Source: Ascaris suum (lineage: Eukaryota > Nematoda > Chromadorea > Rhabditida > Ascarididae). From it: 64,000 bases of DNA. The notes under the pieces were generated by a model that saw only the letters and a program-made list of their open reading frames with translations, was not told where the DNA came from and ran no database searches. A program made the translations under genes and the position numbers. Positions 36,501 through 48,427 of the stretch are shown piece after piece (within the stretch, counting starts at the first letter, position 1; the number at the start of each line of letters is the position of its first letter). The stretch spans positions 3,084,516 to 3,148,515 of the forward strand of contig CM024175.1 in the NCBI GenBank assembly GCA_013433145.1. Reading direction: 5' to 3'.

Positions 36501-39500
36501 ACATTGACCAACTTCGTACTTTATCTTGGCTCATCGGGAAAATGCCGCATCGACCAAACAGAGAAAGGTCTGCACGAGAAAATTCCTTGTCTATATCCTT
36601 TAATATTTCCATCGCGCCGTCTAGGAATCCCTTGTACTTTCAATGATCTTTGCAAGGTATATGCGAATTCTTTATTTCCTTATTAAAAAGAAAGTAGTTA
36701 TGTAATGTGTTGTAATGCTGGGAATGTGCTGTGCCCTCGACTGTTAACTGAGGATGTTATTTCGTATTTTCGATTACATCGCATGAAGTTTACTGTGACA
36801 GTGACAAAAGCTGTCAGGCATGGAGGAACGAGGCGAATTAATGAAATGGAAAGCAAGGTTTATCCCTGATGAGCTATATGCACCACTATATGGGTAATGT
36901 GGAATTTTGCAGTTTTTCATTAATGAAGTAACAAATTCAGTTTGAATTATTTCATCGCCGTTATGACTAAAGTGCGAAGTGATGTGGACAACTAGTCGAA
37001 CTCCTTCAACTCCTCAATAATAACCAATACCTTTTGATTATATATACTTTCAGCGTATTACAGGTGACATCATTAATCCCACTGCTCGTATGTATATAGC
37101 TTATGAGCACCAAACGAAGCGTTTTCATATTGGTTGTTTATGTTTCCTTTCACTGAAAAATGCAATATTTTTAATAATAAGAGATGTTCGATTCAATATT
37201 GGCTATAAACGTAAAGGCATTGATGAAGATTAGTTGAGATAAGTGATGACGCTATGTAAGTATATTATTTAGTGTTGTCGAAAAAACGCGCTATTACTAT
37301 AGGTTTAAGCAGAATCGAGCAGTCGAGAAGAACGAAGGGTACTGAAAGAAGAACAGTGTAGGAGAGTCGGTGGGCGAAAGCAAAATCTGATAGAGTTCTT
37401 TCTCCAATTCTTCGACCATTGCGGCATTAGATTGGTGAAAAATGAATTTGATATACTCAAAGGCGTATTCGATGTTTGCTCACTCGATGATATGAGGCCG
37501 TACTTTTAATGCTTTAACAGCTGCGAGAAAATTTTGGTTGAGAGTGTTCCCATTTGCAGGTTGGTTTATAGCGCTAGTGGATCAGGAAGAGGAGATGCGG
37601 AAGCAAGAAGCAGCACATAAGGCAAAAGCAGATCACGATGATGAAGAACGCCAACAGCAATTGCTCGAACAACGTTGAAAGGTCCTATGCTTACTAGTTT
37701 GTTTATTTTTGTCTATTTTTGTTGTCTCTCATTTAGAACTTATGAAGTTCAAATGTTTAGTGGAGTCAACATTATTTTGTTGATGATGTTGATCGTATAA
37801 GCCTTCGCTTTATTCAACTTTAATCTTCGATCATAAATTTCACATTTTCACTATTCCTTTCTCATTATTGAAATCACCTGTAAGGGATGCAATGATGACT
37901 TAAAATCTGCTGGAACTCATATGAGCTTTTGTGTTTTCATATGGATAAAAAATACGGACTTTCGATTACTCTTCTAGTTTGACAGATCCGACGAAGCAGA
38001 GTTACTATGCTCCTTTCACAAGATAATATGTAAACGTTGCGAGGAGGGTACTCGCGAATGGACGACAGTGGTATTAGCGAAAGATGTTTGCATTTGTTAT
38101 TGCGGAATGAACTCATGTCGCATGTGAGGGGACTAGTCATGTCACCGTTGTATCACAGCGCATATTATTATGTTGTTAGGCTTACTCATGATCTCTACGA
38201 GATTCGAGAAGCATTAAGAAGGGCGCCACAGGGCTGAAACCTGCAGTCCAAGCAATATATATCCGACCAGAGCAAACTAAAAAACCTCGAGCACAGAGCA
38301 TGAGGCTGTATGTCTGTGAACAGTGAAAGCTTAAGAAATCGGCGAACATTGAAAAATGTGAAGATGTAGAAGCTGAAGTGTGAAACGTATGCTAGCCACA
38401 TCGGCTTCATCCATTCAGCTAGTTTTCTTGACATTTCAGTTCACTTTGCCATGTTCCATATATCGGCTTTCCACTCTTTTTCCCGGCTGTGTTCCGTTCC
38501 TTCCCACATCCCCCCTTCCCACTGAGTACGTGAATTCGGTGTTTCTGCTGTTTTTTTCCCCAATTATATATCAATTTCAAACCCTACTTTGCACTGTTCC
38601 ATTTTGCGGTGCAGCTTATCATCTCTCCACCTATGCCTATAATTAAAGTGGGCTCTGTTTCCTATATAGGTTGCAAATCATGTTCGTTAGCACAGTTATC
38701 TGCAGAGCGCGAGAACGATTGCGTGACGAAGAAGGACACGAAAGCGGGCCATCAAAACTGCAACGCACCGACAATGACGATAAGATTGCCTTCTCCTTAG
38801 CTCCAAAAAAAGCGATCGCAACGGTATTGACATTTCTTATTATTCAAGGATTGTGTTTTCTGAGGTTATCCTGCCTCGGGTTATTCTTTGCTCGCAGGAA
38901 GGAAGGCTTTGCGATGTGTTGGAAAATTAGCTGGACATTAGAAATCGAAGGTGTATGTGCGCCTTCTTTGTTGCAGTTCAAAAATATTTATGTTCACTTT
39001 TTATCTTCTTCGAAACTTATATGCGAAAATTTGCAGCGCATTTGGCACTGACCTTTTACTTTTCATCTTGTCGTTCTGTAGATTTGGTCTTCTGTCGCGC
39101 CACAATAGGAATTAATAAACGAACTCATGTGGCCATCTGTATTTTACGTTACCATACATAGCAGCTAGCAGTTTTCAGCAAGCGGATGTGGTCATGTTGA
39201 ATTTTGTAAGAGTTTATGAGCAGCTTTTTTTAATGTCGAACGAAAATTGGAAAGAATATGATTGAGATGAAGCCTGTTCAGATGGATTTTGTGAGCGAGA
39301 ACGTAAATAGTAGCGAAAACTACTAGCGAGACACTTGCATCTAGTAATAAAAGCGGAGTCAATTAAGCATTCATATATCCAAAAGGAAATTGAAAAATTG
39401 CGGGCGTGGCAACCATATGAACGTTCATTAAACTTGTCCTATATAATGAGCAGCACAGCTGTGGTCAGCACTCGCTCGCAAAAACATCCTGTTCCTTCAG

Positions 39501-42500
39501 CGTGACCCTTGAAGGTGGCGCGCTGTTGAAATTGAAGGATGTTCGGACGAAAAGCAGAGGAGGGCTATTCGATAGGCATACGAAGCTGCCAAAGCTCTAC
39601 CGCATTTCTTTGATGAAAGCGGATCTTTGAGTGTTGCTTGACAGTTGACAGTGGACATGGTCAACAGCGGATCTGTGTATTTTTATACTACCGGCACGGA
39701 ATTCATAGTAGCTGTTTCAATCAATATTCTGGAAGGTCGTTTTCATATAATAAAGGCAAAACCTGATAAAAACACTGCTCCGGATATCCAGATCAAAGTG
39801 TTTTGAGAGGAGGGGGCGCATTCCCTATATTTTCTCTTCTGCATCCCTAACTGGCTTCTTTTGCATAACCGAGGCTATGAAAGATTTGGCGTCGAGATAT
39901 TTATTCATTCATTATTTATTCATTTGCTACTGACACAGATAGTCTATAGTCGTTCACTTCCTTTTATTCCTTTTGCTTTTTCGTTGAGTCATTTTTTCTA
40001 TGAAGTGTATACATGAAGGAGCTGGTGCGTCCAACAACTTCGGCAGCTGCATATTCATCGTCCATATTGGAAGTTAAGACGACGGTGAAGAAAGAAGAGA
40101 TCGAATCGGATAAGCCCAGCAGTTCAAAGAAAATGAAATACTCGGATACGAGCGAAAAGAGAACCAGGTTTAATGATGATAATCGAATGCGAAGATCCGA
40201 AAAAGGTTTGTCTTATTTGTCTTTTTAACATTTGGTTTGTCTTATTAGTAGTTTGTTATTGCATCTGTTCACTTGTGACTTTGTCGATTGCGCTCAGCCA
40301 ACGAAGGAGGACAATAGTTGTAGTCGCGGTAGAAGCATTTATTACTCTTGAGGCTTCTTATTTTCCTATTTCCGTCCGTTCTGTTCCATATCTTTTATTT
40401 TTCTGCTCCTATGGAGGCAGGATTTCCAATTGGAAGTTTTTCTGCAGAATTTGAGAACCCTCAGAGGTGGCTGTAAAGGGATTATGCTTTTTTTTCGTAC
40501 GAATATTTCTAAGCGCTTGTTGCATGTTAAGCGCAGTCTCTATCGTGATTTTAAAAAGTGCTAGTATTGCGCTTTTTGACGCAGGCTGTTTGGCTTAGAG
40601 GCAAATGTGAAGCGGAAACTGCCGCGTAGCTTAGAGTTTCCAGTTTCTCTTTTATTCTCCACCGAGATTGATGCTTATCACTTGGATATTCCATCACATC
40701 CCTTCCTTTCACGTTATAACGACTGTGCTCTTCGGGATTGATTAAAACAGTTTCTTTTTTTTCAGTTATGATTTCTGCAAATTTGGAACTATGGTTGGAT
40801 TATTCTCATGGAAGCTTTCCTCTTAGTAACTGTTTACATTTGGCACGATAGTTCTTTTGCTATTAAATCAAAAGCCTTCGTTATTTTGATATCTTCGAAG
40901 GTAGCCCGATTGCGTTTGTTATTCTCTTTGAGCGTTTCGAGTCTCACATCAAATGATATCTATGGAAACTCATAATTGCCATCTCTTCAGGTTATTTTAC
41001 CCTTCCTTTGTCACAGGATTTAGATGTGGCATTTGCTGCGCATCCCGAGGATACGGGATGCATGTTCAAGGCCGGTAGTATGTTCGGACGATTTTAGTAA
41101 CAGAATAGTTTAATCCAAATTTCCAAGAGCTAATCTTTTCTTTTTCCGATCCTGCAGAGAGCACTTAGTCGCCTAGGATAGTTTTTATTCGATCAGGCGA
41201 AATATCGTAGTTGTAGTAGCAGCATAAATTTGAGCGATACGACTGCAAACTTATTAGGAAGCTATTTGAAGAACAGGCGTGTTAGAAGGGTCGCCAGAAT
41301 TTTCTTTCCTTTACGCGTTGTGCCAAATCAAATTACGCTTATGTCCACAAGGAGTCGCACTGTTCTCCCCGGTTTTCTCCTTTTTCGTATTTCTATTTCG
41401 GCTTTCAATATTGATGAGAAATTAGGGAGCAAAAGCGAATGAAGTTTGAAGTGATTAGCGGGTGCCTGAGAAAGAAGCTCGTGAAGCTAAGCTCGCTTTT
41501 TTGAATTTGCTTTGATTTTTTTTTTTTGCTCAAAAGCAGAATGTGGCTCTATATTAATATAATTATAAAACCGATCTATTTTTTCATGAAATGCTGTTTC
41601 CTCCTCTTGCCTTCTATCCCTCATGCTGTCTTCCCGTCTCCGCCCTCTAGTTGGATCATAATGGCAAGTTGGATGGCAGGGAACAGTATAATCGCCCTCT
41701 TTTCGGAAACTCCAAACATGCCGACGTTTAATAATAGATCAGTTACCACCTAACGTGCTTTTCAGAGGTTAGAAAAGAAATAAAGCCAGGAGCAGAAGGA
41801 AACTCAAAGCATGAGGAAACAAAGCAAAAAGGTCGGCTTTGGACGAAATTCGCGAAATGGAAGAACGTAAAAAAGAGCGACAAAACAGAAAAGATTACTG
41901 GCTGCATGAGGGATTATCGTAAAGGTAAGTTTACGTCTGACTCTGATGGCGCTATCCACTGTCCAAGCACCTACTCCATCCCTCTGCCTGCCTAACTTTC
42001 AACAATTTTTATGTGAGCCTATTTTTTGTCTTTCTGATCAAAAATATCCCTATTATTCTGGGCTATCAGTAAGGGTTGTGAGATTGTGAGATTTACATGT
42101 GCCATACCGTATGTTATAAGTAAAATCCAAAGTCATGTTAGTCACTTCTTGAATTGTAGTGCTACTGTCCTGAAGCTTCGGTGGCGGTATTCGGAGTATA
42201 CGATGCACAATTTTCCTAAACATTCACCGCGCCAATCTTTTCAGAACAGCTGCTGCAAGTTGAGCGTGTTCTGTCGAATACCGCGCACTCTGCAGCGATG
42301 AATGTAATGAAGAGGAGTAGTGTCACTATTGTGGTGCTTTACAATTGTAAAAATTTTCTATTGTCTCCCCGCAGCAATCGAATGTCCATCAGTGCCGCGC
42401 CAATATTTTTTTTTCTTTTTTTTTTCCGGATTATCTGGGCATACCTATCAATATGTATGCCACCTTCGTTAATCTCCTTCTTCTCGATTAGGAGCGTGCG

Positions 42501-43590
42501 CGTATTTGGCTTTGATGTTCTCGTTTTTTTTTTCCACGGTCGTTTCGAAGCATGCTGCAGTGAAGGATGCATTTTGTTTGTGGGCACTTCATAAGACAAA
42601 TAATTTGATGTGAATAGCAGTCATTTGGTTTGCTGAAATCACTAATTATACGCCTCAGTCTTGAGAAATTTCTCATTTTCGCATGAAACTCTGATTTTTT
42701 TCTAAAACAAATCGTGGTGGTATCTGACATACATAAAACTGAGCAGGTACGCAAAAGCCAAGTGAAGAGTGATAGTGCATCTTATTCTTGTGGTTTTAAC
42801 TAACATAAATTAAACTTTTGCTTGACGCGTGGGAAAGATAAACTTCGAAATATTTTCTGGAGCAAAGAGTTCGTATAGATTTTTCCTGCGTTAAAGTTTT
42901 TTTGTTTAGGTGATGACCAAAAAGCTGGGTACCGACTTTTACAAGTCTAAAGGAGTGGTGAAGTCGCTCGTCGATGAATACACTGCGCTTGTTGATGTGG
43001 ATGGTATGTTGCTTTTATTTAAGTACGTGTTGTGTTGCTTGCCCATTTTTGGATGCTCTTGATGTTCTGCACTCTACTTGCTTTATATAATCTGTTAGTG
43101 CATAGTTGATGTAAAATTTTGGAGAATTTTATTGGAACATCTTGTTATTAGCTGGAGGAGGTTTTCGTTGAGGCTGTACAAGAACTCGTAAAGTGTACGA
43201 CTTTTTACATGATAGAGAACTCTTATATATAATTTTTTTTCCTGACATATTATATAATCGTGAACCAATTCCACCTAAGTTTCTCCACACCCATAACTCG
43301 GAGAAAACTGAAGGCTTAAGGTTTGGTTTAGGACTTTCATACGCAGTGCCTTTGTCATCTGTATTAGTTTTGCAGGTGCTGTAGTGAAAGTTGATCAGGA
43401 GCACGTGGAGACGGTCATCCCAGCAGTGGGCAGACATATGCTTATTGTTAACGGTGCATATAGAAACACAAAAGCAGTTTTGGAATCGGTGAACGAACGC
43501 GACTTTTCCGTCACACTTCGGCTAGACGAGGGCCATGCGAAGGGCCGAGTGATATCTGTGCCCTATGAAGATGCGTCGAAATTGGCATAA
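33506..43590 (+). CDS. KIN17 DNA/RNA-binding protein gene, with frame breaks
   Basis: KIN17 is a conserved nuclear zinc-finger protein linked to DNA replication, repair and pre-mRNA processing. Visible exons: 33506-33579 (start to KGLQKLRW), 34663-about 34808 (C2H2 finger CQMCQKQCRDQNGFKCH...H), 36396-36567 (FGTKRVRANEVYQEYI, winged-helix domain), 37560-37673 (KGWFIALVDQEEE), 38706-38823, about 40012-40205 (lysine/serine-rich), 41766-41924 (SALDEIREMEERKKERQNRK, DYWL), 42910-43003 and 43376-43590 (KOW/SH3-like C-terminus ending YEDASKLA). Most junctions are GT/AG with matching phase. Odd points: an in-frame TAA at codon 4; three missing A in exon 1; one missing base in exon 2 near 34769, after FAENP; one missing A at about 41838 and another near 41911. 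The middle and last two exons are clean. Phase between 37673 and 38706 does not fit, so a small exon may be missed. Confidence 0.85.
34810..36395. other. KIN17 intron 2 with an anomalous GC-richer insert
   Basis: The segment at about 35870-36300 is richer in G and C than the intron around it, and minus-strand frames cross it in two phases. It may be a fragment of a mobile element, but I recognise no domain. Confidence 0.3.
38824..41765. other. KIN17 introns, nothing else seen
   Basis: Apart from the exon at about 40012-40205, this span is AT-rich intron with no recognisable gene, RNA or repeat. Confidence 0.4.
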
Positions 43591-43672
43591 CTTTATGGCA
43601 TTTCATAAACTTGAACAATTTTAGCCGGTTGCAAACAGAAGAGCTGCGGTGAGGGAGGAGGCTTGTATCGTA

Positions 43673-43678
43673 AATAAA
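43673..43678 (+). promoter_or_regulatory. Poly(A) signal of KIN17
   Basis: AATAAA lies 83 bases after the KIN17 stop codon, a normal distance for a nematode 3' end. Confidence 0.6.
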
Positions 43679-45052
43679 CTCTAATTAAGCTGTAAATGTT
43701 CTGCAACACAACACCAGATTGAAGGTCGTCTGCAGAGATTTTGTACTTAATGGAATAGAATCGGAATGAATTCAGTCGATTCTACGTCTCAAACACAATA
43801 GATAACTCTGTTATTCCACTAGAAGTTATGCGTTGCTGTGATGGAAGTGGATTTTTTTTTTCATCTTTGTGAAAACATGTATGCTCTGATGTTGTTTTAT
43901 CGATTGGGTTGATTCACTCGTGTATTCAGTGTGTCACTATTTCATTTAGCGCTTTGTGGGGATGATGCTAGGGTATACATGGCAGATGTCGCTTAGTTCA
44001 CTTTGACCGTTCATTTATGGAGGCTAATTTTAGGTATTCTCTTAAGGTTATGTATTATATAGACAATGTGCTATTGATGTTGATTTTTTGACATATATGT
44101 GCAGAATTTGGCGGCTGTCTTGAAAATTTGGCGGCGTCGCCGGCTAATTAGGTAAGTTCAAGAATGGTTTGAAAGTACTGGTTGCGTGGAAGGAGGAATT
44201 AGTCCTTTTTTATGCCACTTCATTCGTCTACCTTTTGTTTATCTTCGTGGCTATTGTTTGATATGTTTGTCATTGCTTTTGTACATAAAATATTGATTAT
44301 AAAATATGGCAAGGTTATAATTTCTTTGTGCCGCTTGGTACACGCGTTTCGGGAAGGTCACCCTTCTGTATTCTCTTAATTATTTTAACGCTGGGAGCCA
44401 CCAAAAAGGCTGCTTGGCATATATAGCATTTCTGGCCGGAGCATTGAGTGGGTTTGCTTAGGTAGTTTCGAGCATTGATTTGCGTTCTCAAGGTAATACA
44501 TGCTGTACTCAAATTCTTATTCGTTGAAAATATTAGTGACTGTATGAGCATCGAACTGATTCAAGTCAACCAACCACGATAGGGAAATGATAAGTGGATA
44601 ATGTATGTTTGAAGATGTTTGCACAGATTGAAGCGATCTTGTCGAATTGGATGTGATATCGCAGTTTGTTATACTCGGTTTCAGATGCCCGTAAATTGTC
44701 GTAGTTTTGTGGGCAACTTTTGATGCTTTGAGTAGCAATAAGGAATTGCAAAAAAGATATGTTCATGCGAAGGAGTGTTGGTCGTATATTCTGAATTGGA
44801 CAACTAGATCAGAAAATGCTTTAATTTCGTTTAATGGGGGTTATAAAAATAGAAAAGTAATTCTGGGATGGATGATAAACGAGCGTCACCGCTTTGAGGA
44901 GAGGGTTAAAAATTTTCCAGTGATGGTGAGTGCGCTTCAGATGCATCATAATGAAAACGATATCAAGAGTCGAATGGTAATAATAGAAAGGAAAACTCTA
45001 ATAAATTTCCTTTCTTGACGTTTCAAAAATTTTTTAAAGGTGAGAGCGTGTG
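43679..45052. other. Intergenic stretch between KIN17 and PIN4
   Basis: About 1.4 kb separates the two plus-strand genes. A frame at 44707-45018 encodes 100 or so residues of ordinary composition but has no start, splice border or family I can support. The PIN4 start follows a TTTTTTAAAG that could be a weak acceptor. Confidence 0.35.
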
Positions 45053-47647
45053 ATGCCTCCTAAGAAAGCAGGAAGTGCGAAAGCGGTAAGGCATCAGTGA
45101 ATGCCGGGGATGCACCCAAAAAGGAGACAAAAGGCGGAACGGCTATCAAAGTGAGGCACATACTATGTGAAAAACAGGTAACTGAGTGTAACCGTGGCAT
45201 TCATTACGAGCATCCGCCCAATTCTTTTGTGGAATAATTTCTCATTGTTCCTCAGTAACATTCACGGCGGTTCTTATATAGCAAATTTAAAACCAAAGCG
45301 GATTTTAAGCCATTTTATACTAACCAGTAGCTTGATAGAGGTAGAAGTTGGATCTCTCGAAAACATTTTATTAACTGCTTCAAATATTTTTTGATCTGGC
45401 TGACAAGTTAATGGTAATACCTGGTGCTCTTGACTTTCCAAACATAAAGGATAAAGCTCATGTCACGTGACTATTTTCAAGCAGGTATGGATTGCTTAGA
45501 ATATTTTAATTTATATCTGTTGTAGCTTCAACGTGTACAAGGTATTTTGTAAAGTACATTTAAATACCTTGCTTTACTATGTGTAATTGAGAGTAAAACG
45601 TTTATATCTCTTCGGTTGTTGGTGATGGAGGATGAATTTTAGAGATCCTCTACAGTTGAAGGAAAATGCATGCTTTGGTATGCTTTCAAAATTTCTATCG
45701 GAGTGTGGAAATATTGTTTCATTCCATTGGTTTCTTTACATATTTATATGAGAAAAAGTTTCGAGTTAGTTTTCTTCAGAGAAATTCACGTGGTGTATGC
45801 TGATGTTGACTACACATTTGTGCATGAAGATTGTAAAAGAGCATGAGCAGAAAATTGAAACAATAAATGCACTATGAATTTTCACATGAATTCATTTTAA
45901 GTTTATGCTATTATTAATGAAAACGAATAAAAAGCTAAAGTATCAATTAGCTTGTTGAACAAATAATTCATAAAATCAAATTGAATGTCAAGAATTTGTA
46001 TTGTTATGTGTTGTTGGAGAAAGTTAGATCTTCCCAACTAGTTTTTAACGCTTTGTACTTATAATGCAATTTAAGAGTAAGGCCCTCGAAGCTATGGAAA
46101 AGCTGAAATCGGGTATGAAGTTCAACGAGGTCGCTGCTAATTACAGCGAAGATAAAGCTAGATCTGGGGTATGTTTTTTTTTCTGTGCTCATCATGCATC
46201 ACTCCTGATAGTTGTTCGATTAATGCACTATATTGTTGATAGATGTCGTTTTGCGTCGGAAAGTGCCTAATTCCAGTCAGCCATTTATTGAGTACATTCA
46301 TAAATGATTTTTTTCTTCAGTTACTCTTCCCATCCTTTTTTCTGCTCTTTGTCGCCAAGCGTGTGAAAACATGTAGAGAGCATGGATCGGGAGTGTGTAC
46401 GATAGATGGGTCTGCATTGCGAAGGTCTTTTTGTATTGGTATTTGGAATTGCTTGATGATTTGCCTGTTTGGAAAATTGAAAAGATGCTTCACTTTGGAC
46501 ATACGATACAATCCCTCATACGTGTGAAGTACTACCTGAGGTGGAATGCACAGGTGGCTAGTTACCTCGTGTCTCGTTTGCACATATATACTGTAACATA
46601 TATTTCCTATTGCACCATAGCTTTACTTTATATTTGGTGAAAGTCTGTGCGGAAACAAAGAGAAGACCAGATGCTCAAGAACAGGTAAATTTTTTGTGCA
46701 TTTGTCATTTCTAACTGGAAGGGCACTGTTTTAATGAAAATCTTGTCGACAGAATGACTGAATGACATGTAACCAACAAGGTAATGTAAATGAGGACTTT
46801 CTACACTTAATTACTTCATTGTTGCTTCAAAAGAAAAACATTTCCGGTAGGGTCTTCTACCAACCGATTGAAAGAACTGAAAAAGCAGGCAGCGTTTTGA
46901 TATGCGAAATGCTTCTTTAGTATTGAAATATTAAGTACAGATTTTAAAGAGGGAATTGCGAAAAACTGAAACAACGAAAGCAGGCAGTGATAATGAAGAG
47001 GAGTTTACTTAATAGTAAGTGATAAAATTACTAGTAAAGTTGGTTATAGGAAGGGCAACTGAAGCTGCCTAAGCGCCGAGGAAATGCACGGTAAAAAAAA
47101 AAAGAAAAAAAACAAAATTAAAGAAGCTGTCCTGGCTGTTGATCCTTCTCTGTTCGATTTCGGCTCATTAACTTCTTGCATTTCCAATTTTCGAGCATTC
47201 CTTGAGGCGTAACCTTGATATGTGTGGCTTAGCGCTTTTTTCAAAGATGAAGAGTAGAAAACAGGAAGGAGCGGTGTTTTTCAAGTACAAATAAAGAATG
47301 ATGGATGTAGCAAAAGCGTTTTAAAACGCACGAAGCTCCTAACGCTAAAATTACCACACCTTGTTGTTTTGAGTACGGGTAACTTAACTTAAATGAATAG
47401 AAAGATTGTGCGAATAAAGCAGTTGCTGATGCTGGTATGGATGGATACAAAGTGAAACCAGTTGTACGGAAATCCTTCGTCGTTTCAGGGTGACCTCGGC
47501 TGGATGACACGTGGTTCGATGGTTGGCGCTTTTCAAGATGCAGCGTTTGCATTGCCGACGAGTACAGTTGATAAGCCAGTTTATACAGACCCTCCAGTAA
47601 AGACGCAATTCGGCTATCATATTATTATGGTTGAAGGGAAAAAATGA
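45053..47647 (+). CDS. PIN4 parvulin-type peptidyl-prolyl isomerase
   Basis: PIN4 (Par14) is a small rotamase of the nucleus that helps fold proteins and takes part in pre-ribosome assembly. Three exons: 45053-45177 ([11 protein letters not shown], basic linker, then [12 protein letters not shown]), 46076-46168 ([20 protein letters not shown], then [10 protein letters not shown]) and 47489-47647 ([20 protein letters not shown] through [12 protein letters not shown], stop). Together they cover the full family length of about 125-130 residues and the complete rotamase fold, including the conserved GWM and FGYHII segments. Introns start GTAACT and GTATG; the last ends in TTTCAG. Odd point: exon 1 shifts frame at AAAGCGGTAAGGC, where one extra G restores the family reading (AGK), so a G was probably lost from a GG pair. 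Exons 2 and 3 are clean. Confidence 0.88.
45178..46075. other. PIN4 intron 1
   Basis: AT-rich, with nothing recognisable inside. Confidence 0.5.
46169..47488. other. PIN4 intron 2
   Basis: 1.3 kb, unusually long against the short exons. Frames on both strands at 46240-46640 overlap one another and are not supported as genes. Confidence 0.45.
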
Positions 47648-48171
47648 AGCTTTTTTTGTGGACTGATCAACGCAGCACTAAATGAGCGCCTTTTAAGTTA
47701 TTTTGAGGGCATCAGACTCAGCAGCTTCTCTGAGCCAGTTTCTGAGCCGTGTTAACTGCAGTAAGATGGCGAGAGCGTGAACACATTCTTTCAACACTGA
47801 GCGCAATTTACATACCATCGTACATGAAATACTTCTAGATCTAGGAGTTGGCAATTTCGGTAATCAACGACGGATACTGCCGGTGACCCATGTATCAGCT
47901 TTTCCCTTACTCTTTCTTCGACGTATTGTTGTTTCGTTTAGCTGTGAATTCGTTTCTTGTGAATTTTTCCAGCTTTGTCAACAACAGCTACTGCTATGTT
48001 TTTAACAACTTCCAAGGAAATGATATGTTCTCACCAGAAAAAAAACTCCTCATTGGCAAGTCAAGTCCGTCAAGTCATGCTATCTTTGTTGTGCTTTAAA
48101 ATGCAGCTATCACTGAAGACGTTCTAGAGGGCGTTTTATTTTAGATATTTCAGGTATTTAGAGTTTCACTT
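47648..48171. other. Intergenic, no gene seen
   Basis: Region downstream of PIN4. I see no canonical AATAAA close to the stop codon. Confidence 0.4.
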
Positions 48172-48427
48172 GTCATTGAATCAAATTGTTGCGCCGCACG
48201 AGGGTTGCCGTGATTCCTCCTATCTGTCCGTCTTCGATTCAATGGTCGCCTCTCTTTTATAGGGTCGTTCAAATTCGTCGTTCCCATCCAGATTTGCCCT
48301 TAATCTTGATGGGAATGTTGTTGGTTAGCGCTTTGTAAAGTGTGTTGTGACAGTGTTCGAAGTCTTAGTCACGTTGTTTTGACTTGCGGCTTTCGTGAAA
48401 TTGTGCATCGAAGATTGCTTCGACACA
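48172..48427 (-). mobile_element. Solo LTR of the BEL/Pao family
   Basis: Read on the minus strand it starts TGTGTCGAAGCAATCTTCG at 48427 and follows the LTRs of the 14.3-22.4 kb element through the CCCTATAAAAGAGAGGCG promoter box to CTCGTGCGGCGCAACAA. It differs from them at many scattered positions, so it is a separate, older or different lineage. No internal coding flanks it, as expected after recombination between two LTRs. Confidence 0.75.

Noticed and set aside
37986..38000. 15-base candidate micro-exon of KIN17 (IRRSR)
   Set aside because: The sequence suits the family and has AG/GT borders, but its phase does not fit the exons on either side.
44707..45018. 104-codon plus-strand frame between KIN17 and PIN4
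   Set aside because: No start codon, splice border or recognisable family; intergenic position.
43590..45053. KIN17 and PIN4 as a nematode operon
   Set aside because: Same strand, but 1.46 kb apart, with a poly(A) signal between them and no clear SL2-type acceptor; too weak to call.
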